Of a stretch of 64,000 bases of DNA, positions 63,312-64,000 are shown piece after piece; within the stretch, counting starts at the first letter, position 1; every line of letters starts with the position of its first letter. The notes beneath the pieces are model-generated. The model did not search any database. It had not been told where the DNA came from and worked only from the letters and a program-made list of their open reading frames with translations. Where the stretch lies: assembly GCA_016722445.1 (NCBI GenBank), contig JADKIZ010000005.1, positions 186,001 to 250,000 on the forward strand, written 5' to 3'. A program made the translations under genes and the position numbers. The stretch is from Flavobacteriales bacterium (GTDB lineage Bacteria; Bacteroidota; Bacteroidia; Flavobacteriales_D; Sanyastnellaceae).

Positions 63312-64000
63312 CTAGGATCTACGCAATTGAAGGGTAGCTCCTGACTTTGGCTCCTGACCTTCGCCAAGATGATTGTATTTGCGCAATTTTTTCAGTTTCA
63401 CACCAAATTTCTGAGAGACATCTCTTAGACTTTCACCTTTGGTGAGAACGTATTTATCCGTAGTGCATCTATTTCGTTTTGGCTGCAGATAAATCACTTC
63501 GCCCGCTTTGATTTTTTCGTTTTCACCAAGATCATTGAATTTTCTGATGATCCAAGCATTGAGATCGAAGTCGGCAGCGATGGATTCCTGCGTATCACCC
63601 TCTTTTGCGATGACGTATTTTATTCTGTTGTCACTGATGAGTACTTCATGTTGATGGCTGATGTTGATCTCTGCCCTTTCATCATGTTTGTCTTTGGAAG
63701 ACTTGTGCTTAGCAGGTTTAGGATCTTTTACCTGAACAGTAGCAGGTGTAGATTCCACGCCTGATGATCTCGTTGGAATTTTGTTTTTGCGGATAAATTC
63801 GAGTCCCTGTTCGTCGAACTCATGTAGTTTGAATTCTTCAATGATGCCAATGAGCAGTTGGGGATATTTAGGATTGGTAGCATAGCCGCACTCACGCAAT
63901 CCCTTCGCCCAGCTTTTGTAGTCGTCGGTATCAAGTTTAAAGAGAGACTCGTAGCGTTTTCTTTGCAGGAAGGCAGAATGATCTTCGTAAGAATCGCGTG
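63312..64000 (-). CDS. LysM-domain peptidoglycan hydrolase (glucosaminidase type), partial
   Basis: The gene runs off the right edge. The visible N-part is the end of a mannosyl-glycoprotein endo-beta-N-acetylglucosaminidase (LYZ2) domain: SYEDHSAFLQRKRYESLFKL, DTDDYKSWAKGLRECGYATN, PKYPQLLIGIIEEFKLHEFD. A Lys/Pro-rich linker and two LysM domains follow (YVIAKEGDTQESIAADFDLN, KYVLTKGESLRDVSQKFGVK), ending TLQLRRS. It cleaves the peptidoglycan glycan chain in cell separation or wall turnover. The orientation is convergent with tRNA-Gln. Confidence 0.9.
   Translation of the reverse strand, partial: RDSYEDHSAFLQRKRYESLFKLDTDDYKSWAKGLRECGYATNPKYPQLLIGIIEEFKLHEFDEQGLEFIRKNKIPTRSSGVESTPATVQVKDPKPAKHKSSKDKHDERAEINISHQHEVLISDNRIKYVIAKEGDTQESIAADFDLNAWIIRKFNDLGENEKIKAGEVIYLQPKRNRCTTDKYVLTKGESLRDVSQKFGVKLKKLRKYNHLGEGQEPKSGATLQLRRS

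Overview
The window reads as chromosomal DNA of a Bacteroidota (Flavobacteriales/Cytophagales-like) bacterium. The evidence is SusC-like TonB-dependent receptors with carboxypeptidase-regulatory plug extensions, an ECF sigma/FecR pair, a type IX secretion C-terminal sorting domain, DUF4271 next to hemD, a short-chain type L-threonine dehydrogenase, LytS/LytTR and Reg_prop two-component systems, and promoters of the TAnnTTTG type. No rRNA, CRISPR array, phage or conjugation genes were seen. Two tRNAs (Cys, Gln) are present.

Layout. 1-1.3 kb: a LytS-type kinase reading in frame into a LytTR regulator (runs off the left edge). 1.3-3.7 kb: TonB-dependent receptor interrupted by one in-frame stop. 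4.0-8.2 kb: accessory block of hypothetical membrane genes, an IS1595-family insertion sequence, a HEPN-like pair and a tiny-gene operon, lying between divergent promoters that share a box. 8.3-10.5 kb: RprXY-like kinase/OmpR-type regulator. 10.5-14.2 kb: redoxin, and a di-heme peroxidase cluster with two lipoproteins and a barrel. 14.3-18.1 kb: Reg_prop kinase plus LytTR regulator. 18.3-24.5 kb: giant outer-membrane protein, MacB-like permease, QueA. 24.8-29.6 kb: ECF sigma -> TonB receptor -> DUF4249-like lipoprotein -> FecR. 29.8-34.5 kb: threonine dehydrogenase, MORN-type protein, CysS, M28 glutaminyl-cyclase-like enzyme. 34.5-40.3 kb: TolB/PD40 barrel protein, MBL hydrolase, PhoR/PhoB-like pair. 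40.5-50.5 kb: SDRs, VOC protein, acyltransferase, GDP-mannose dehydratase, ABC exporter, two paralogous small secreted proteins, barrel, nitroreductase. 50.5-55.5 kb: M28 peptidase, Omp28-like T9SS cargo, tRNA-Cys, coiled-coil protein. 55.5-64 kb: barrel, YraN, RluB-like synthase, DUF4271, HemD, DprA, aldehyde dehydrogenase, tRNA-Gln, LysM glucosaminidase (runs off the right edge).

A dominant property is the number of conserved genes broken by one-base indels, mostly at A/T/G homopolymers (kinase 8308, redoxin, FecR, VOC protein, acyltransferase, gmd, ABC exporter, a small secreted protein, yraN). Because housekeeping-type genes are hit and the other frame resumes immediately, I regard most of these as sequencing/assembly errors. 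They are annotated as single genes with the break positions given.

The most interesting biology is in 3.9-8.3 kb. A helically phased array of four GTTAA repeats and a shared 14-bp box lie in front of both the receptor and the two-component operon. The box copies are in inverted orientation and bracket an accessory block that includes a HEPN-like pair. A second point of interest is a repeated intergenic element, terminator hairpin included, seen near 3.9 and 11.3 kb and perhaps 24.6 kb.
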